Notes: generated from the sequence alone by a model not told the origin. DNA of 62,140 nt from Aequorivita viscosa (GCF_900106795.1 NZ_FNNS01000022.1:1-62140); one strand, 5' to 3'. Positions 18,357-26,258 are shown, numbered from the stretch's first letter. Numbers and translations are program-made.

Positions 18357-19313
18357 ATGAGCGAAAAAGAAATAAAGAATCTAGAAGAAATTTTCGAAGC
18401 CCGCATTGCGCGCGATGAAAAGATAGAGCCAAAAGATTGGATGCCGGAGAAATATAGACAAACACATATTCGGCAAATAAGTCAGCACGCCCACTCAGAA
18501 ATTGTTGGGATGTTGCCAGAAGGAAATTGGATAACCCGAGCTCCTTCCTTGCGAAGAAAAGTTGCGCTCTTGGCAAAAGTTCAGGACGAGGCAGGACATG
18601 GATTATACCTTTATTCTGCGTGTGAAACCTTGGGTATTTCCCGAGACGAAATGTATGAACAACTTCACAGCGGAAAAGCGAAATATTCTTCGATATTCAA
18701 TTATCCTACTATTACTTGGGCAGATATTGGCGCAATAGGTTGGCTTGTGGATGGTGCTGCAATCATTAATCAAGTACCGTTGTGCAACACCTCTTTCGGG
18801 CCTTATGCCCGTGCAATGGTGCGTGTTTGTAAAGAAGAAAGTTTTCACCAACGTCAGGGATTTGAGATTATGCTCACGCTTTGTCGAGGTACAGAGAAGC
18901 AGAAAGCCATGGCGCAAGATGCACTGAACCGTTGGTGGTGGCCAGCTTTAATGATGTTGGGGCCAACCGATGCAGAGTCAGTTCACACCGAGCAATCGAT
19001 GAAGTGGAAACTGAAACGAAAATCAAACGACGAACTGCGTCAACAATTTATAGATCAAACCGTGCCTCAAGCCGATATCCTCGGAATTACAATGCCCGAC
19101 CCCGATCTAAAATGGAATGAGGAAACTGGCCATTATGATTTCGGTGAAATAGATTGGGATGAATTTTGGCAAGTTGTAAAAGGTCACGGCCCAATGAATA
19201 AAGAACGAATGAAAGCTCGTGTGGGCGCTTGGGAGCGTGGCGAATGGGTGCGCGATGCTGCAATGGCTTTTGCCGAAAAGAACGAGCAAAGAAAAATAGC
19301 AAAATCAAGTTGA
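18357..19313 (+). CDS. paaA: Phenylacetyl-CoA epoxidase catalytic subunit PaaA
   Basis: Di-iron subunit of the 1,2-phenylacetyl-CoA epoxidase, inserting one O2-derived oxygen into the ring of phenylacetyl-CoA. It has 318 residues, close to the usual 310-330. Metal ligands are visible in [12 protein letters not shown] (about 75) and [13 protein letters not shown] (about 160). The core [14 protein letters not shown] and [29 protein letters not shown] are family signatures. It starts 17 bp after the palindrome behind paaE. Directly after its stop begins a GAC/GTC heptad array that runs into the paaB start codon. Confidence 0.97.
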   Translation: MSEKEIKNLEEIFEARIARDEKIEPKDWMPEKYRQTHIRQISQHAHSEIVGMLPEGNWITRAPSLRRKVALLAKVQDEAGHGLYLYSACETLGISRDEMYEQLHSGKAKYSSIFNYPTITWADIGAIGWLVDGAAIINQVPLCNTSFGPYARAMVRVCKEESFHQRQGFEIMLTLCRGTEKQKAMAQDALNRWWWPALMMLGPTDAESVHTEQSMKWKLKRKSNDELRQQFIDQTVPQADILGITMPDPDLKWNEETGHYDFGEIDWDEFWQVVKGHGPMNKERMKARVGAWERGEWVRDAAMAFAEKNEQRKIAKSS

Positions 19314-19320
19314 TAAGAAG

Positions 19321-19435
19321 GACGTAGGACGGCAGGACATAAGACGTATGACCAAAGCAACCAAGTCTTATATCCTATGTCTTATAGCGCAGCGGTCTTA
19401 AGTCTAACATTTAATATCTGAAACCTAATGTCTGA
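19321..19435. repeat. Inverted GAC/GTC heptad array between paaA and paaB
   Basis: GAC at 19321, 19328, 19336, 19343 and 19350, then GTC/ATC-type anchors at 19365, 19372, 19379, 19395, 19402, 19409, 19416, 19423 and 19430. Steps are 7 bp except for one 8 and one 16 (7+9). The bases between anchors vary. The array starts 8 bp after the paaA stop, and its last unit contains the paaB ATG (19428). The two halves are complementary in anchor and can fold as one long imperfect hairpin. Confidence 0.85.
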
Positions 19436-19721
19436 AAACAAAAAAAACTGGCCCCTTTGGGAAATATTTGTCCGTAGTAAAAATGGATTAGAGCATCGTC
19501 ACTTCGGAAGCTTACATGCTGCCGATGCCGATATGGCTCTAGAAAATGCCCGTGATGTGTATACCCGTCGAAACGAAGGTGTAAGTATTTGGGTTGTAGA
19601 ATCAAAAAACATAACTGCATCAAACCCCGAGCACAACGCCGAAATGTTTGAACCCGCAAAAGATAAAATATACCGACATCCTACTTTTTATGATTTGCCG
19701 GATGAGGTGAAGCATATGTAG
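19428..19721 (+). CDS. paaB: Phenylacetyl-CoA epoxidase subunit PaaB
   Basis: Small structural subunit needed for assembly of the PaaABCE complex. At 97 residues it has the normal length. Signatures: WPLWEIFVRSKNGLEHRHFGSLHAADADMALENARDVYTRR and WVVESKNITAS. Its start codon lies in the last unit of the upstream heptad array, so its ribosome-binding region is made of repeat sequence. Its TAG stop is directly followed by a dRS3-like palindrome. The next paa gene is about 580 bp away, behind the GIY-YIG gene. Confidence 0.95.
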   Translation: MSENKKNWPLWEIFVRSKNGLEHRHFGSLHAADADMALENARDVYTRRNEGVSIWVVESKNITASNPEHNAEMFEPAKDKIYRHPTFYDLPDEVKHM

Positions 19722-19741
19722 TTTCCCGCGAAGGCGGGAAT
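19722..19741. repeat. dRS3-like palindrome, abuts paaB stop
   Basis: TTTCCCGCGAAGGCGGGAAT, followed by CTCTGG. It starts on the base after the paaB stop codon. Confidence 0.9.
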
Positions 19742-19815
19742 CTCTGGGGCTCATCAAAAAAACGGGTGGTAAATTTAAAGCCGAGAAGTAAACGGAGAAT
19801 TGAATGAGATTCCCA

Positions 19816-19835
19816 TTTCCCGCGAAGGCGGGAAT
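19816..19835. repeat. dRS3-like palindrome
   Basis: TTTCCCGCGAAGGCGGGAAT, followed by CCAGAG, which is complementary to the CTCTGG after the previous copy. It lies in the non-coding stretch between paaB and the GIY-YIG gene. Confidence 0.9.
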
Positions 19836-19926
19836 CCAGAGTGATAATTGCAATGCTTATTTTGATTAATTGGGTATTTGACCAATAAAGATCCTAGTTG
19901 AATGCGACGAAATAGAAATTAAGATT

Positions 19927-20307
19927 ATGGGCGGAGCACGAAAAGATTCCCACCTACGTGGGAATGAAGTATGGTATGTGTACATTATGACCAACAAATC
20001 GAATAATGTTCTTTACATCGGAGTGACGGACGATATTGATTCTCGGGTTGAAGAACATAAACACAAAGTGTATCCACAGAGCTTTACGGCGAGATACAAT
20101 TGTAATAAATTAATTTATTTCGAGGAATTTGATAATGGACATAAAGCTTCTCAACGTGAAAAGCAAATGAAGAAATGGAACCGTGAATGGAAAATAAAAT
20201 TGATTGAAGAAATGAATCCAAGTTGGTTTGACTTAAGCTTAAATTGGAACAATATAGATTTGATTTATAAAACAAAAAGGATTTCCCCAAATAAACTGAA
20301 ATTATGA
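19927..20307 (+). CDS. GIY-YIG nuclease domain protein
   Basis: A stand-alone GIY-YIG nuclease of the short UPF0213-like type. The core is WYVYIMTNKSNNVLYIGVTDDIDSRVEEHK: the two Tyr-containing strands, YIG, and the catalytic Arg in DSRV. It is followed by ASQREKQMKKWNREWKIKLIEEMNPSWFDL, the conserved second half with a Glu. The reading frame from ATG 19927 passes through a dRS3-like palindrome (residues about 7-13, DSHLRGN) before the domain, so the true start may be downstream (in-frame GTG at the VYIM segment). It sits between paaB and paaC with repeats on both sides. Its job is unknown; acting on the palindromes is a hypothesis. Confidence 0.85.
   Translation: MGGARKDSHLRGNEVWYVYIMTNKSNNVLYIGVTDDIDSRVEEHKHKVYPQSFTARYNCNKLIYFEEFDNGHKASQREKQMKKWNREWKIKLIEEMNPSWFDLSLNWNNIDLIYKTKRISPNKLKL
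19946..19965. repeat. dRS3-like palindrome inside GIY-YIG reading frame
   Basis: ATTCCCACCTACGTGGGAAT with compensating changes in both arms (CAC/GTG). It is read in frame as DSHLRGN. Confidence 0.88.
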
Positions 20308-21083
20308 ATAATGAACAGGGAGATTCCCGCCTTCGCGGGAATTTATACAACTACATCCTAACAATCGCCGATAACTCACTAATTCTCGGCCAACGAATGG
20401 GCGAGCTTTGCGGGCATGGGCCAAGCTTGGAAACAGATATTGCTTGCACGAATATTTCATTAGACTTATTGGGGCAAGTGCGCAGTTATTACCAATATGC
20501 TGCAAAAATCGCTGGTGATGGCAGAACCGAAGACGATATTGCTATGCTTAGAACCGAGCGCGAATATGTAAACGTACTATTGGTGGAACAACCTAATACA
20601 GACTTTGCCTATACCATCGCTCGTCACTTTTTATTCGATATTTTTCATTTCCTTTTTCTAACAGAATTGCAAAAAAGCAAAGACCTAACATTAGCAGCCA
20701 TTGCAAAAAAATCATTAAAAGAAGTAAGTTATCATGAACGATTCACTTCAGATTGGATAAAAAGATTGGGAGATGGTACCGAAGAAAGTCACCAAAAAAT
20801 GCAAACTGCAATTGATGATTTATGGGCTTATACCGACGAATTTTTCAATCCAACTTCTGCTGAAAAAGCTATGGCCGAAGAGGGAATTGGAGTAGATATT
20901 ACTGCCCTGAAGAAAAAATATTACGATACCGTTAGTGAAGTTTTAGAAGAAGCTACACTGAAAGTTCCTGAATCAAAATACTTTCATAAAGGCGGAAAGC
21001 AAGGAATACATTCCGAGCATATGGGTTTTTTGCTTGCGGAATTGCAGTATATGCAGAGAACATATCCAAATTTGGAGTGGTAA
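20304..21083 (+). CDS. paaC: Phenylacetyl-CoA epoxidase structural subunit PaaC
   Basis: Ferritin-like partner of PaaA lacking catalytic iron; it stabilises and tunes the catalytic subunit. 259 residues. Signatures: LYNYILTIADNSLILGQRMGELCGHGP, LDLLGQVRSYYQYAAK and SYHERFTSDWIKRLGDGTEESHQKMQ. The N-terminus is abnormal: between the usual MNN and LYNYIL there are ten extra residues, EQGDSRLRGN, most of them encoded by a dRS3-like palindrome (20323-20342), so the gene seems to carry an in-frame insertion. Its ATG overlaps the end of the GIY-YIG gene by 4 bp (stop TGA at 20305-20307). Its TAA stop is followed at once by another palindrome. Confidence 0.95.
   Translation: MNNEQGDSRLRGNLYNYILTIADNSLILGQRMGELCGHGPSLETDIACTNISLDLLGQVRSYYQYAAKIAGDGRTEDDIAMLRTEREYVNVLLVEQPNTDFAYTIARHFLFDIFHFLFLTELQKSKDLTLAAIAKKSLKEVSYHERFTSDWIKRLGDGTEESHQKMQTAIDDLWAYTDEFFNPTSAEKAMAEEGIGVDITALKKKYYDTVSEVLEEATLKVPESKYFHKGGKQGIHSEHMGFLLAELQYMQRTYPNLEW
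20323..20342. repeat. dRS3-like palindrome in the paaC 5' coding region
   Basis: ATTCCCGCCTTCGCGGGAAT, read in frame as part of DSRLRGN at PaaC residues 7-13. Confidence 0.92.
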
Positions 21084-21103
21084 ATTCCCGCGTAGGAGGG
21101 AAT
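21084..21103. repeat. dRS3-like palindrome, abuts paaC stop
   Basis: ATTCCCGCGTAGGAGGGAAT, beginning on the base after the TAA of paaC (21081-21083); one stem mismatch. Confidence 0.88.
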
Positions 21104-21117
21104 CTCTTCACCAACTT

Positions 21118-21143
21118 CCTGCAAGGTCTCCAGACCTTGTAGG
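21118..21143. repeat. CCTGCAAGGTCT hairpin
   Basis: CCTGCAAGGTCT and AGACCTTGTAGG form a 12-bp stem with one G-T pair, between paaC and paaD, 19 bp before the paaD ATG. Member of the AGGTCT family of hairpins. Confidence 0.7.
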
Positions 21144-21161
21144 TATTGAAAAAGATAGATA

Positions 21162-21665
21162 ATGACCCAATTAGACAAACCGAACATACAAGATCATTTA
21201 TATTCGATTCTGGAAACCGTTCCAGATCCAGAGATTCCTGTGATCTCTTTATTGGATCTTGGTGTTATTCGCACCGCAGTTGAGATTGATGGAATTGTTT
21301 ATATCAAAATGACGCCTACCTACTCGGGTTGTCCCGCCACCGATGTGATGTCGGATGACATTAAGGCTGCATTCGCCAGAGAAGGTAAAACTGCCAAGGT
21401 CGAGCTTATCCTTTCTCCAGCTTGGACCACCGATTGGCTTTCGGAAGAAGGACTGCGGAAAATGGAGGAATATGGGATCGCACGTCCACTATCTGAATCA
21501 CACGACAAGGACGTTTTGCTGGGAGGAAAGAAATTAGTGAAATGCCCACAATGCGGCAGTACGCAAACCCACTTAGTGAGCCAATTCGGTTCCACGCCAT
21601 GCAAAGCTCTCTTTAAGTGTGATGACTGTCACGAGCCCTTTGATTATTTTAAATGTTTAAAATAA
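21162..21665 (+). CDS. paaD: PaaD, SUF-like (MIP18/DUF59) protein of the phenylacetate epoxidase
   Basis: Needed for epoxidase activity in vivo, probably in metal-centre assembly. 167 residues. The N-terminal DUF59 domain shows ILETVPDPEIPVISLLDLGVIR and MTPTYSGCPATDVM with its conserved Cys. The C-terminal zinc-ribbon-like part has CPQCGS and FKCDDCHE. Its TAA stop shares its last base with the first base of a dRS3-like palindrome. Confidence 0.95.
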   Translation: MTQLDKPNIQDHLYSILETVPDPEIPVISLLDLGVIRTAVEIDGIVYIKMTPTYSGCPATDVMSDDIKAAFAREGKTAKVELILSPAWTTDWLSEEGLRKMEEYGIARPLSESHDKDVLLGGKKLVKCPQCGSTQTHLVSQFGSTPCKALFKCDDCHEPFDYFKCLK

Positions 21666-21684
21666 TTCCCGCGAAGGCGGGAAT
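21665..21684. repeat. dRS3-like palindrome, overlaps paaD stop
   Basis: ATTCCCGCGAAGGCGGGAAT; its first A is the last base of the paaD TAA stop. Followed by CTCGAC. Confidence 0.92.
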
Positions 21685-21767
21685 CTCGACTTTTCTAAAT
21701 GGGTCGAGATTTATAGCAATGCTTCAAAAAAAGCTAGAGAACGATAAACATGTGAAATATTCACACT

Positions 21768-21790
21768 ATAATCGGAAAATATCCGATTAT
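21768..21790. promoter_or_regulatory. Upstream AbiEi-type operator (ATAATCGG-N7-CCGATTAT)
   Basis: Perfect 8-bp inverted half-sites around a 7-base spacer, just upstream of the -33 box of the AbiE promoter. The same half-sites recur at 21831-21853, centre-to-centre 63 bp. Confidence 0.82.
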
Positions 21791-21793
21791 CTA

Positions 21794-21823
21794 TTTGAGT
21801 TTCTTCAAAAAACTGTATATTTG
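21794..21823 (+). promoter_or_regulatory. abiE promoter (TTTG-N18-TATATTTG)
   Basis: TTTG at 21794-21797 and TATATTTG at 21816-21823 match the Bacteroidota promoter, and it lies exactly between the two operators. Predicted transcript start is near 21830, about 40 nt before the AbiEi ATG. Confidence 0.75.
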
Positions 21824-21830
21824 TGGAGGC

Positions 21831-21853
21831 ATAATCGGTTATAATCCGATTAT
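21831..21853. promoter_or_regulatory. Downstream AbiEi-type operator
   Basis: ATAATCGG-N7-CCGATTAT again, covering the expected transcription start. Identical half-sites to 21768-21790. Confidence 0.82.
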
Positions 21854-21871
21854 GTTCTGTAGAATATACAA

Positions 21872-22510
21872 ATGACCTTTAGAAGATCCATACAAAATTA
21901 TGCAGATGCTCCCTTAACCCATCAGCTTGTTTCCGATGTGTTGGCAGAGTATCGGCGTCCGAATGACAAAATCAATGATTTGGTGCAGAGTGGATTTTTA
22001 ATTTCCCTAAGAAGAGGATTATACGTTTCAGGACCAGAGTTGGATTTGCCACTTCCCCATCTTTTTGTAATCGCTAATCACCTTCGAGGCCCAAGTTATG
22101 TTTCCCTAGAAACGGCACTTGCGCATTGGGAAATGATTCCGGAACGGGTTTATGAAATCAATTCCATAACTCTAAAAACTTCCCATCTTTATAACACGCC
22201 TATTGGTAACTTCACCTATCGCCATCTCGACGTGCCTTATTATTCTTTTGGTCTGCAACGTGTAGAACTGGGTGATAACCAGTTTGCGCTTATGGCCTCT
22301 CCCGAAAAAGCTATTTGCGACAAAATAATCACCACATCAGGAATTACCTTCCGTAGTCAATCCCAAACGATAGCTTTTTTATTGGAAGATTTGCGTATTG
22401 ATGAGGAGACGTTAGAGAATTTAGATTTAAATGCCATCTCTAGTTGGATAAAAGATGCTCCAAAAGCATCCAGTCTGCAAATGTTGGTCAATACACTTCA
22501 AGGCTTATGA
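21872..22510 (+). CDS. AbiEi-type antitoxin / transcriptional autorepressor
   Basis: Antitoxin of a type IV toxin-antitoxin and phage abortive-infection system; 212 residues. The N-terminal winged-helix region is DLVQSGFLISLRRGLYVSG (about 45-65). The middle part contains VIANHLRGPSYVSLETALAHWEMIPE and the C-terminal part ALMASPEKAICDKII; both are AbiEi-like signatures. The family is known to repress its own promoter by binding two inverted repeats, and two identical inverted repeats flank the promoter here. The toxin gene overlaps its stop by 4 bp. The unit sits inside the paa locus after paaD and has no metabolic link to it, so it is probably a horizontally acquired insertion. Confidence 0.85.
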   Translation: MTFRRSIQNYADAPLTHQLVSDVLAEYRRPNDKINDLVQSGFLISLRRGLYVSGPELDLPLPHLFVIANHLRGPSYVSLETALAHWEMIPERVYEINSITLKTSHLYNTPIGNFTYRHLDVPYYSFGLQRVELGDNQFALMASPEKAICDKIITTSGITFRSQSQTIAFLLEDLRIDEETLENLDLNAISSWIKDAPKASSLQMLVNTLQGL

Positions 22511-23361
22511 TAAAGGAATGGATGGACACGTATCAACCTGCGAATGAGGAAGATGCACTCTCCGCTTTGCGCGAGATTATGCAGGAAATCGCCCTTGCTG
22601 GTTTATCACGTACAGATTTTTTTAAGAAGGCGGCCTTTTATGGAGGTACGGCTCTAAGGATTTTTCATGGATTGGACCGATATTCAGAAGACTTGGATTT
22701 TTCCTTACTCTCTGTGGATAAGAAGTTTTCTTTAGAGCCATATTTTCAAGCCATACAGGACGAGTTTAACAGTTTGGGGATGAATGTAAGTCTGCGGCAA
22801 AAGAGTAAGATCCATAAAACGCCAATCGAGTCTGCATTTCTTAAATCTGAAACCCTTTGGAAGGAATTGGTTCTGGAGGATGTAGTTGAGCAACTGGGAA
22901 TACGGTCAAATAAGAATATAAGAATCAAAATTGAGGTGGATCGGAATCCACCTATGCATTTTCAAACAGAGGAGAAATTATCGCTTCGGCCATTTTCCTT
23001 TTATGTGAAATGTTTTGACTTGCCTAGTTTATTTGCGGGTAAAATGCACGCCCTTCTTTTTCGGAAATGGCAAAACCGCGTAAAAGGTCGTGATTGGTTT
23101 GATATGGAGTGGTATATCCGCAAAGGTGTTCCTCTAAACCTAACCCATTTTCTTCAGCGTGCCCAAGATTCCAATGATTGGCAAAAGCCGACAATTTCAA
23201 GGGAAGAGTTTTTTGATTTATTGCGAGATAAAATCAAAACTACATCTATTGACAAAGTGAAAGCGGATGTACGGCCATTTATTCGAAACAATGAAAAGCT
23301 AGAAATATGGAGCCCTCAGTATTTTCAAGATTTGGTGGATTTGTTGAAGGTGAAGGAATAG
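22507..23361 (+). CDS. AbiEii-type nucleotidyltransferase toxin
   Basis: Toxin of the AbiE system, a nucleotidyltransferase-fold protein that in studied relatives modifies tRNA acceptor ends. 284 residues from ATG 22507, which overlaps the antitoxin stop as ATGA; a longer frame from 22444 is less likely. Motif I is FYGGTALRIFHGLDRYSEDLDFSLL (GG-(S/T)x9-10-DxD type, about residues 41-63). The later block SLFAGKMHALLFRKWQNRVKGRDWFDMEWYI carries the conserved Lys and Asp residues. Intact by length and motifs. Confidence 0.88.
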   Translation: MIKEWMDTYQPANEEDALSALREIMQEIALAGLSRTDFFKKAAFYGGTALRIFHGLDRYSEDLDFSLLSVDKKFSLEPYFQAIQDEFNSLGMNVSLRQKSKIHKTPIESAFLKSETLWKELVLEDVVEQLGIRSNKNIRIKIEVDRNPPMHFQTEEKLSLRPFSFYVKCFDLPSLFAGKMHALLFRKWQNRVKGRDWFDMEWYIRKGVPLNLTHFLQRAQDSNDWQKPTISREEFFDLLRDKIKTTSIDKVKADVRPFIRNNEKLEIWSPQYFQDLVDLLKVKE

Positions 23362-23451
23362 GAAGTATATTCAAACAAAATAGCTTCAATCATAAAACTT
23401 ATATATCTAATTTGTGAAAAATAGGACAAAAAAATAATTTCGAAATTTACT

Positions 23452-23937
23452 ATGGAATTTTATTCACCAGATAAAGAATTAAAGGATGCTTTTAATGCAG
23501 AAATTAAAGATGCTGATTACATTTCTGCATTATATAAATTTTGCCAAAAATCAGATATTCTTTATTCTGAAGTTCAATTTTTTCCTCATAATTTATTAAC
23601 GGCCTGGAATGAATATGTAGAAATTGCGCAGTTTGGGGATGATTTGGACGAGGAATTCCATATGGATATTCGTAGAGAAATACTTTTGGAAATAGAAAAT
23701 GAAAAATCGTTCATAAAATTTTCCGATCATCAGACTTTTCTTAAAATTCTGTATTCTATTGATGAAAAATTCAAAGCAGTAACCTTTATACCATCCGAAC
23801 TGAAAAATGAGGAAAAATGGTGGCACGCATCAATCTATAAAAAGGGTTCTATGGAGTATATTGAAAATATTGAAAAATATATTTACGATCGCTTTGGAAA
23901 AAAATTATCATTAAAGGAACAAATAGAATTAATTTAA
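23452..23937 (+). CDS. Hypothetical protein beside the AbiE module
   Basis: A 161-residue acidic, aromatic-rich soluble protein (MEFYSPDKELKDAFNAEIKD...) with no signal peptide, membrane helix or motif I recognise. The coding sequence is more AT-rich than the paa genes around it. It starts 90 bp after the AbiE toxin. Position suggests cargo or a third component of the inserted defence unit, or an immunity-type protein, but neither can be shown from sequence. Confidence 0.6.
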   Translation: MEFYSPDKELKDAFNAEIKDADYISALYKFCQKSDILYSEVQFFPHNLLTAWNEYVEIAQFGDDLDEEFHMDIRREILLEIENEKSFIKFSDHQTFLKILYSIDEKFKAVTFIPSELKNEEKWWHASIYKKGSMEYIENIEKYIYDRFGKKLSLKEQIELI

Positions 23938-23964
23938 ACTACCCAATAATAAGTTGTAAAAAAT

Positions 23965-24768
23965 ATGGATTATTACTACGAGTTACTCCAACGCCAAACC
24001 GATGCAGAGGGAAGCCAAGTATCGAAATATCGCCCTACACTAAACACCCAAGGCGCATGGAATGAAAATGAGCAGCATATGGCACCTGCCACGGGAGTTA
24101 TTTGTGCTGAGCTAGAGAAGTTCCAACCCAAAGAAAACATGCGAATTGGTCGTATGAGCTTCGATATTCTGGGAATGATCCATCTGGACGATTTTCAAAT
24201 TACAACCCGCTGCATCCGCCCAGGAAAAACCATTGAACTACTTGAATCGGTTTTTGAAGCCAAGGGAAGAGCCTGTATCGTTGCGCGAACTTGGAGGATG
24301 ATAACCGAAGACACCACAGATGTTGCAGGTTTGGAAGACAAACCAATGCCTTCTTATAAAACATTGTCCAATTGGGAAGGTATGTCCCTCTGGGGCGGTG
24401 GATACATCCAGTCAGTTTCAAGAAATATTAAAGTAGTGGAACGTCGCCCTGGGAAAGGCAGGGTATGGATTACCAACGATTTGGAAATGGTAAAAGGAGA
24501 AACCACAAGCTCTTTCGTAAAGCTAATGGGAATGGTAGATACGATGAATGGGGTTGTAGTGCGACAGGATAACCTTTTTTCACATATATTTCCGAACGTG
24601 GATCTACAAATCCATCTCTATCGACTGCCAACAGGAATGTGGTTGGGATTGGAAGTGGAGCAACAATATGGACAGGACGGTATTGGCTTAACCACCGCAG
24701 TGCTTCACGATGAGGAAGGGCCGTTTGGACATGCCGAACAAATTTTGACGGTTCGAAAAATATCTTAA
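23965..24768 (+). CDS. Thioesterase-like double hot-dog protein
   Basis: A 267-residue soluble protein that fits the TesB-like/4HBT_3 thioesterase pattern: an N-terminal hot-dog (ATGVICAELEKFQPKENMRIGRMSFDILGMIHLDDFQITTRCIRPGKTIELLESVFEAKGRACIVARTWRM) and a C-terminal hot-dog ending in a conserved block (TGMWLGLEVEQQYGQDGIGLTTAVLHDEEGPFGHAEQILTVR). It would hydrolyse or bind acyl-CoA thioesters; the substrate is unknown. Its place between the epoxidase genes and paaG suggests use in phenylacetate metabolism. Family call moderately firm. Confidence 0.65.
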   Translation: MDYYYELLQRQTDAEGSQVSKYRPTLNTQGAWNENEQHMAPATGVICAELEKFQPKENMRIGRMSFDILGMIHLDDFQITTRCIRPGKTIELLESVFEAKGRACIVARTWRMITEDTTDVAGLEDKPMPSYKTLSNWEGMSLWGGGYIQSVSRNIKVVERRPGKGRVWITNDLEMVKGETTSSFVKLMGMVDTMNGVVVRQDNLFSHIFPNVDLQIHLYRLPTGMWLGLEVEQQYGQDGIGLTTAVLHDEEGPFGHAEQILTVRKIS

Positions 24769-24873
24769 CATTTGCGAATTTATTGAAATAAAAAAAGATG
24801 ATTGTTCATTTATCAATCTGTATTGAAAAGTTTCTTTCATATCAATTAACCATCAAATTTCCACAACTCTTTC

Positions 24874-24881
24874 TATTTTTG
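24874..24881 (+). promoter_or_regulatory. -7 box TATTTTTG before paaG
   Basis: Perfect TAnnTTTG 69 bp before the paaG ATG, so paaG probably starts a new transcript after the AbiE/thioesterase block. No copy of the AACTAACA/TGTTAGTT operator is seen here. Confidence 0.5.
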
Positions 24882-24949
24882 TAAAAACACCCTCGGCAAA
24901 GCAGTATCTTGCTGCATTAAACCAGAAATTCATTTTTTAAACAAACTAT

Positions 24950-25729
24950 ATGGCTTCAATTACTAATGAAATTAACGATAAAATCGCATATCTCACCCTA
25001 AATCGTCCTGAAGTTTTCAATAGCTTCAATCGTGAAATGGCGTTGCTGCTCCAAAGCGAATTAGATGCTGCGGAAAAAAATCCTGAAGTCCGAGCAATTG
25101 TAATCACTGGAAACGGAAAGGCTTTTTGTGCAGGACAGGATTTAAAAGAAGTAACTTCACCTGAATTAAACCCAGGGTTTAAGAAAATCCTTGAGGAACA
25201 TTACAACCCAATTATTTCCCGAATACGAAAAATTGAAAAACCGATAATCGCCGCTATTAACGGAGTTGCTGCAGGAGCTGGTGCAAATATAGCCTTGGCC
25301 TGTGATGTAGTAATCGCTTCGGAAAATGCGAGTTTCATCCAAGCTTTTAGCAAAATAGGGTTGGTTCCCGATAGCGCTGGAACCTTCTTTTTACCCCGCT
25401 TGATTGGCTTTCAAAAAGCTTCGGCATTGATGATGCTCGGCGATAAGGTTTCTGCTGCGGACGCTGAAAAACTCGGAATGGTATACAAAGTAGTTTCTTC
25501 CGAAAATTTCATGGACGAAGTGAATAACATTGCTACTACTATGGCGAATATGTCTACAAAAGCGCTCGGTTTAACCAAGCGATTGTTGAATAATTCATTA
25601 GAAAGTTCATTAGAAGAACAATTGGCTTTAGAGAGCAAACTTCAAATTGAAGCTGCCCAAAGTGAAGATTACGCAGAAGGAGTTGATGCATTTGTAAATA
25701 AAAGAAAACCTGAGTTTAAAGGGAGGTAA
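24950..25729 (+). CDS. paaG: Ring-1,2-epoxyphenylacetyl-CoA isomerase PaaG
   Basis: Crotonase-fold enzyme turning the ring epoxide into oxepin-CoA and also shifting double bonds later in the pathway. 259 residues. Oxyanion-hole segments are AFCAGQDLKEV and GVAAGAGANIALACD. The catalytic position in KIGLVPDSAGTFFLPRLIG is Asp, which distinguishes PaaG from ordinary enoyl-CoA hydratases with two Glu. A GAA/TTC heptad array starts on the base after its TAA stop. Confidence 0.92.
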   Translation: MASITNEINDKIAYLTLNRPEVFNSFNREMALLLQSELDAAEKNPEVRAIVITGNGKAFCAGQDLKEVTSPELNPGFKKILEEHYNPIISRIRKIEKPIIAAINGVAAGAGANIALACDVVIASENASFIQAFSKIGLVPDSAGTFFLPRLIGFQKASALMMLGDKVSAADAEKLGMVYKVVSSENFMDEVNNIATTMANMSTKALGLTKRLLNNSLESSLEEQLALESKLQIEAAQSEDYAEGVDAFVNKRKPEFKGR

Positions 25730-25837
25730 GAAGTAAGAATAACGAACATCGAACCGCAGAATGATGAAGTAACGAAACTTCGATATTCAGTATTCGTAAT
25801 TCAATATTCGATACTAAAATATAGTATTCAACATTCT
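25730..25837. repeat. Inverted GAA/TTC heptad array upstream of four-helix-bundle gene
   Basis: GAA at 25730, 25737, 25744, 25751, 25759, 25766 and 25774, then TTC at 25779, 25786, 25793, 25800, 25807, 25827 and 25834. Nearly all steps are 7 bp. It begins directly after the paaG stop and ends 13 bp before the start of the four-helix-bundle gene. Confidence 0.85.
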
Positions 25838-25850
25838 GAAATTTAAAAGT

Positions 25851-26220
25851 ATGGCAACTTACAAATACGATTTAGAGGAACGACTCATTAAATTTGCCGT
25901 AGACGTAATTATCTGCTGTGGAAAAATGGATGGAAGTTTTGCTGCACAGCACTTATCCAAACAGCTAATTCGTTCAGCCACTTCCGCTGCCTTAAATTAT
26001 GGAGAAGCTCAAAGTGCAGAATCCGCAAGAGATTTTCTTCATAAAATGAAACTCTGTTTAAAGGAATTGAGAGAGTCATTAGTGAATTTGAAAATTCAAA
26101 AAGGAGCAGATTTGATTAAAGATATTGCGCGGCTTGATTATCTTTTTAAAAAAAAACAATGAACTTATTGCGATTTTTGTTTCAAGTATTCGTACTTCAC
26201 AGAATAAAAATAAATCCTAA
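25851..26220 (+). pseudogene. S23/Avd-type four-helix-bundle protein, frameshifted in A9
   Basis: Member of the small four-helix-bundle family (TIGR02436) that includes the 23S-rRNA intervening-sequence proteins and the Avd accessory protein of diversity-generating retroelements. The first frame (25851-26162) gives 103 residues with LIRSATSAALNYGEAQSAESARDFLHKMKLCLKELRESL. It stops just after a run of nine A (26148-26156). If one A is removed, the frame continues as NNELIAIFVSSIRTSQNKNKS to TAA at 26220, which restores the usual family C-terminus. So it is a frameshifted gene, a phase-variable one, or one using slippage. Heptad arrays lie on both sides. Confidence 0.8.
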
Positions 26221-26258
26221 ATTTTAAAATTAAGAATATACTTAGATACAGCTTTTAC

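Noticed and set aside
21653-21844. Small frame after paaD
   Set aside because: It is made mostly from a dRS3-like palindrome and the AbiE operator region, so not considered a gene.
22444-22506. Longer start for the AbiEii toxin
   Set aside because: The extra 21 residues overlap the antitoxin coding region and are unlike the family; the ATGA overlap at 22507 is the standard arrangement.
24200-24421. Antisense frame in the thioesterase gene as a separate small gene
   Set aside because: No ribosome site, no motif and fully inside a better-supported frame.
25851-26220. Diversity-generating retroelement, because the four-helix-bundle family includes Avd
   Set aside because: No reverse transcriptase, template repeat or variable-repeat lectin gene is in the window.
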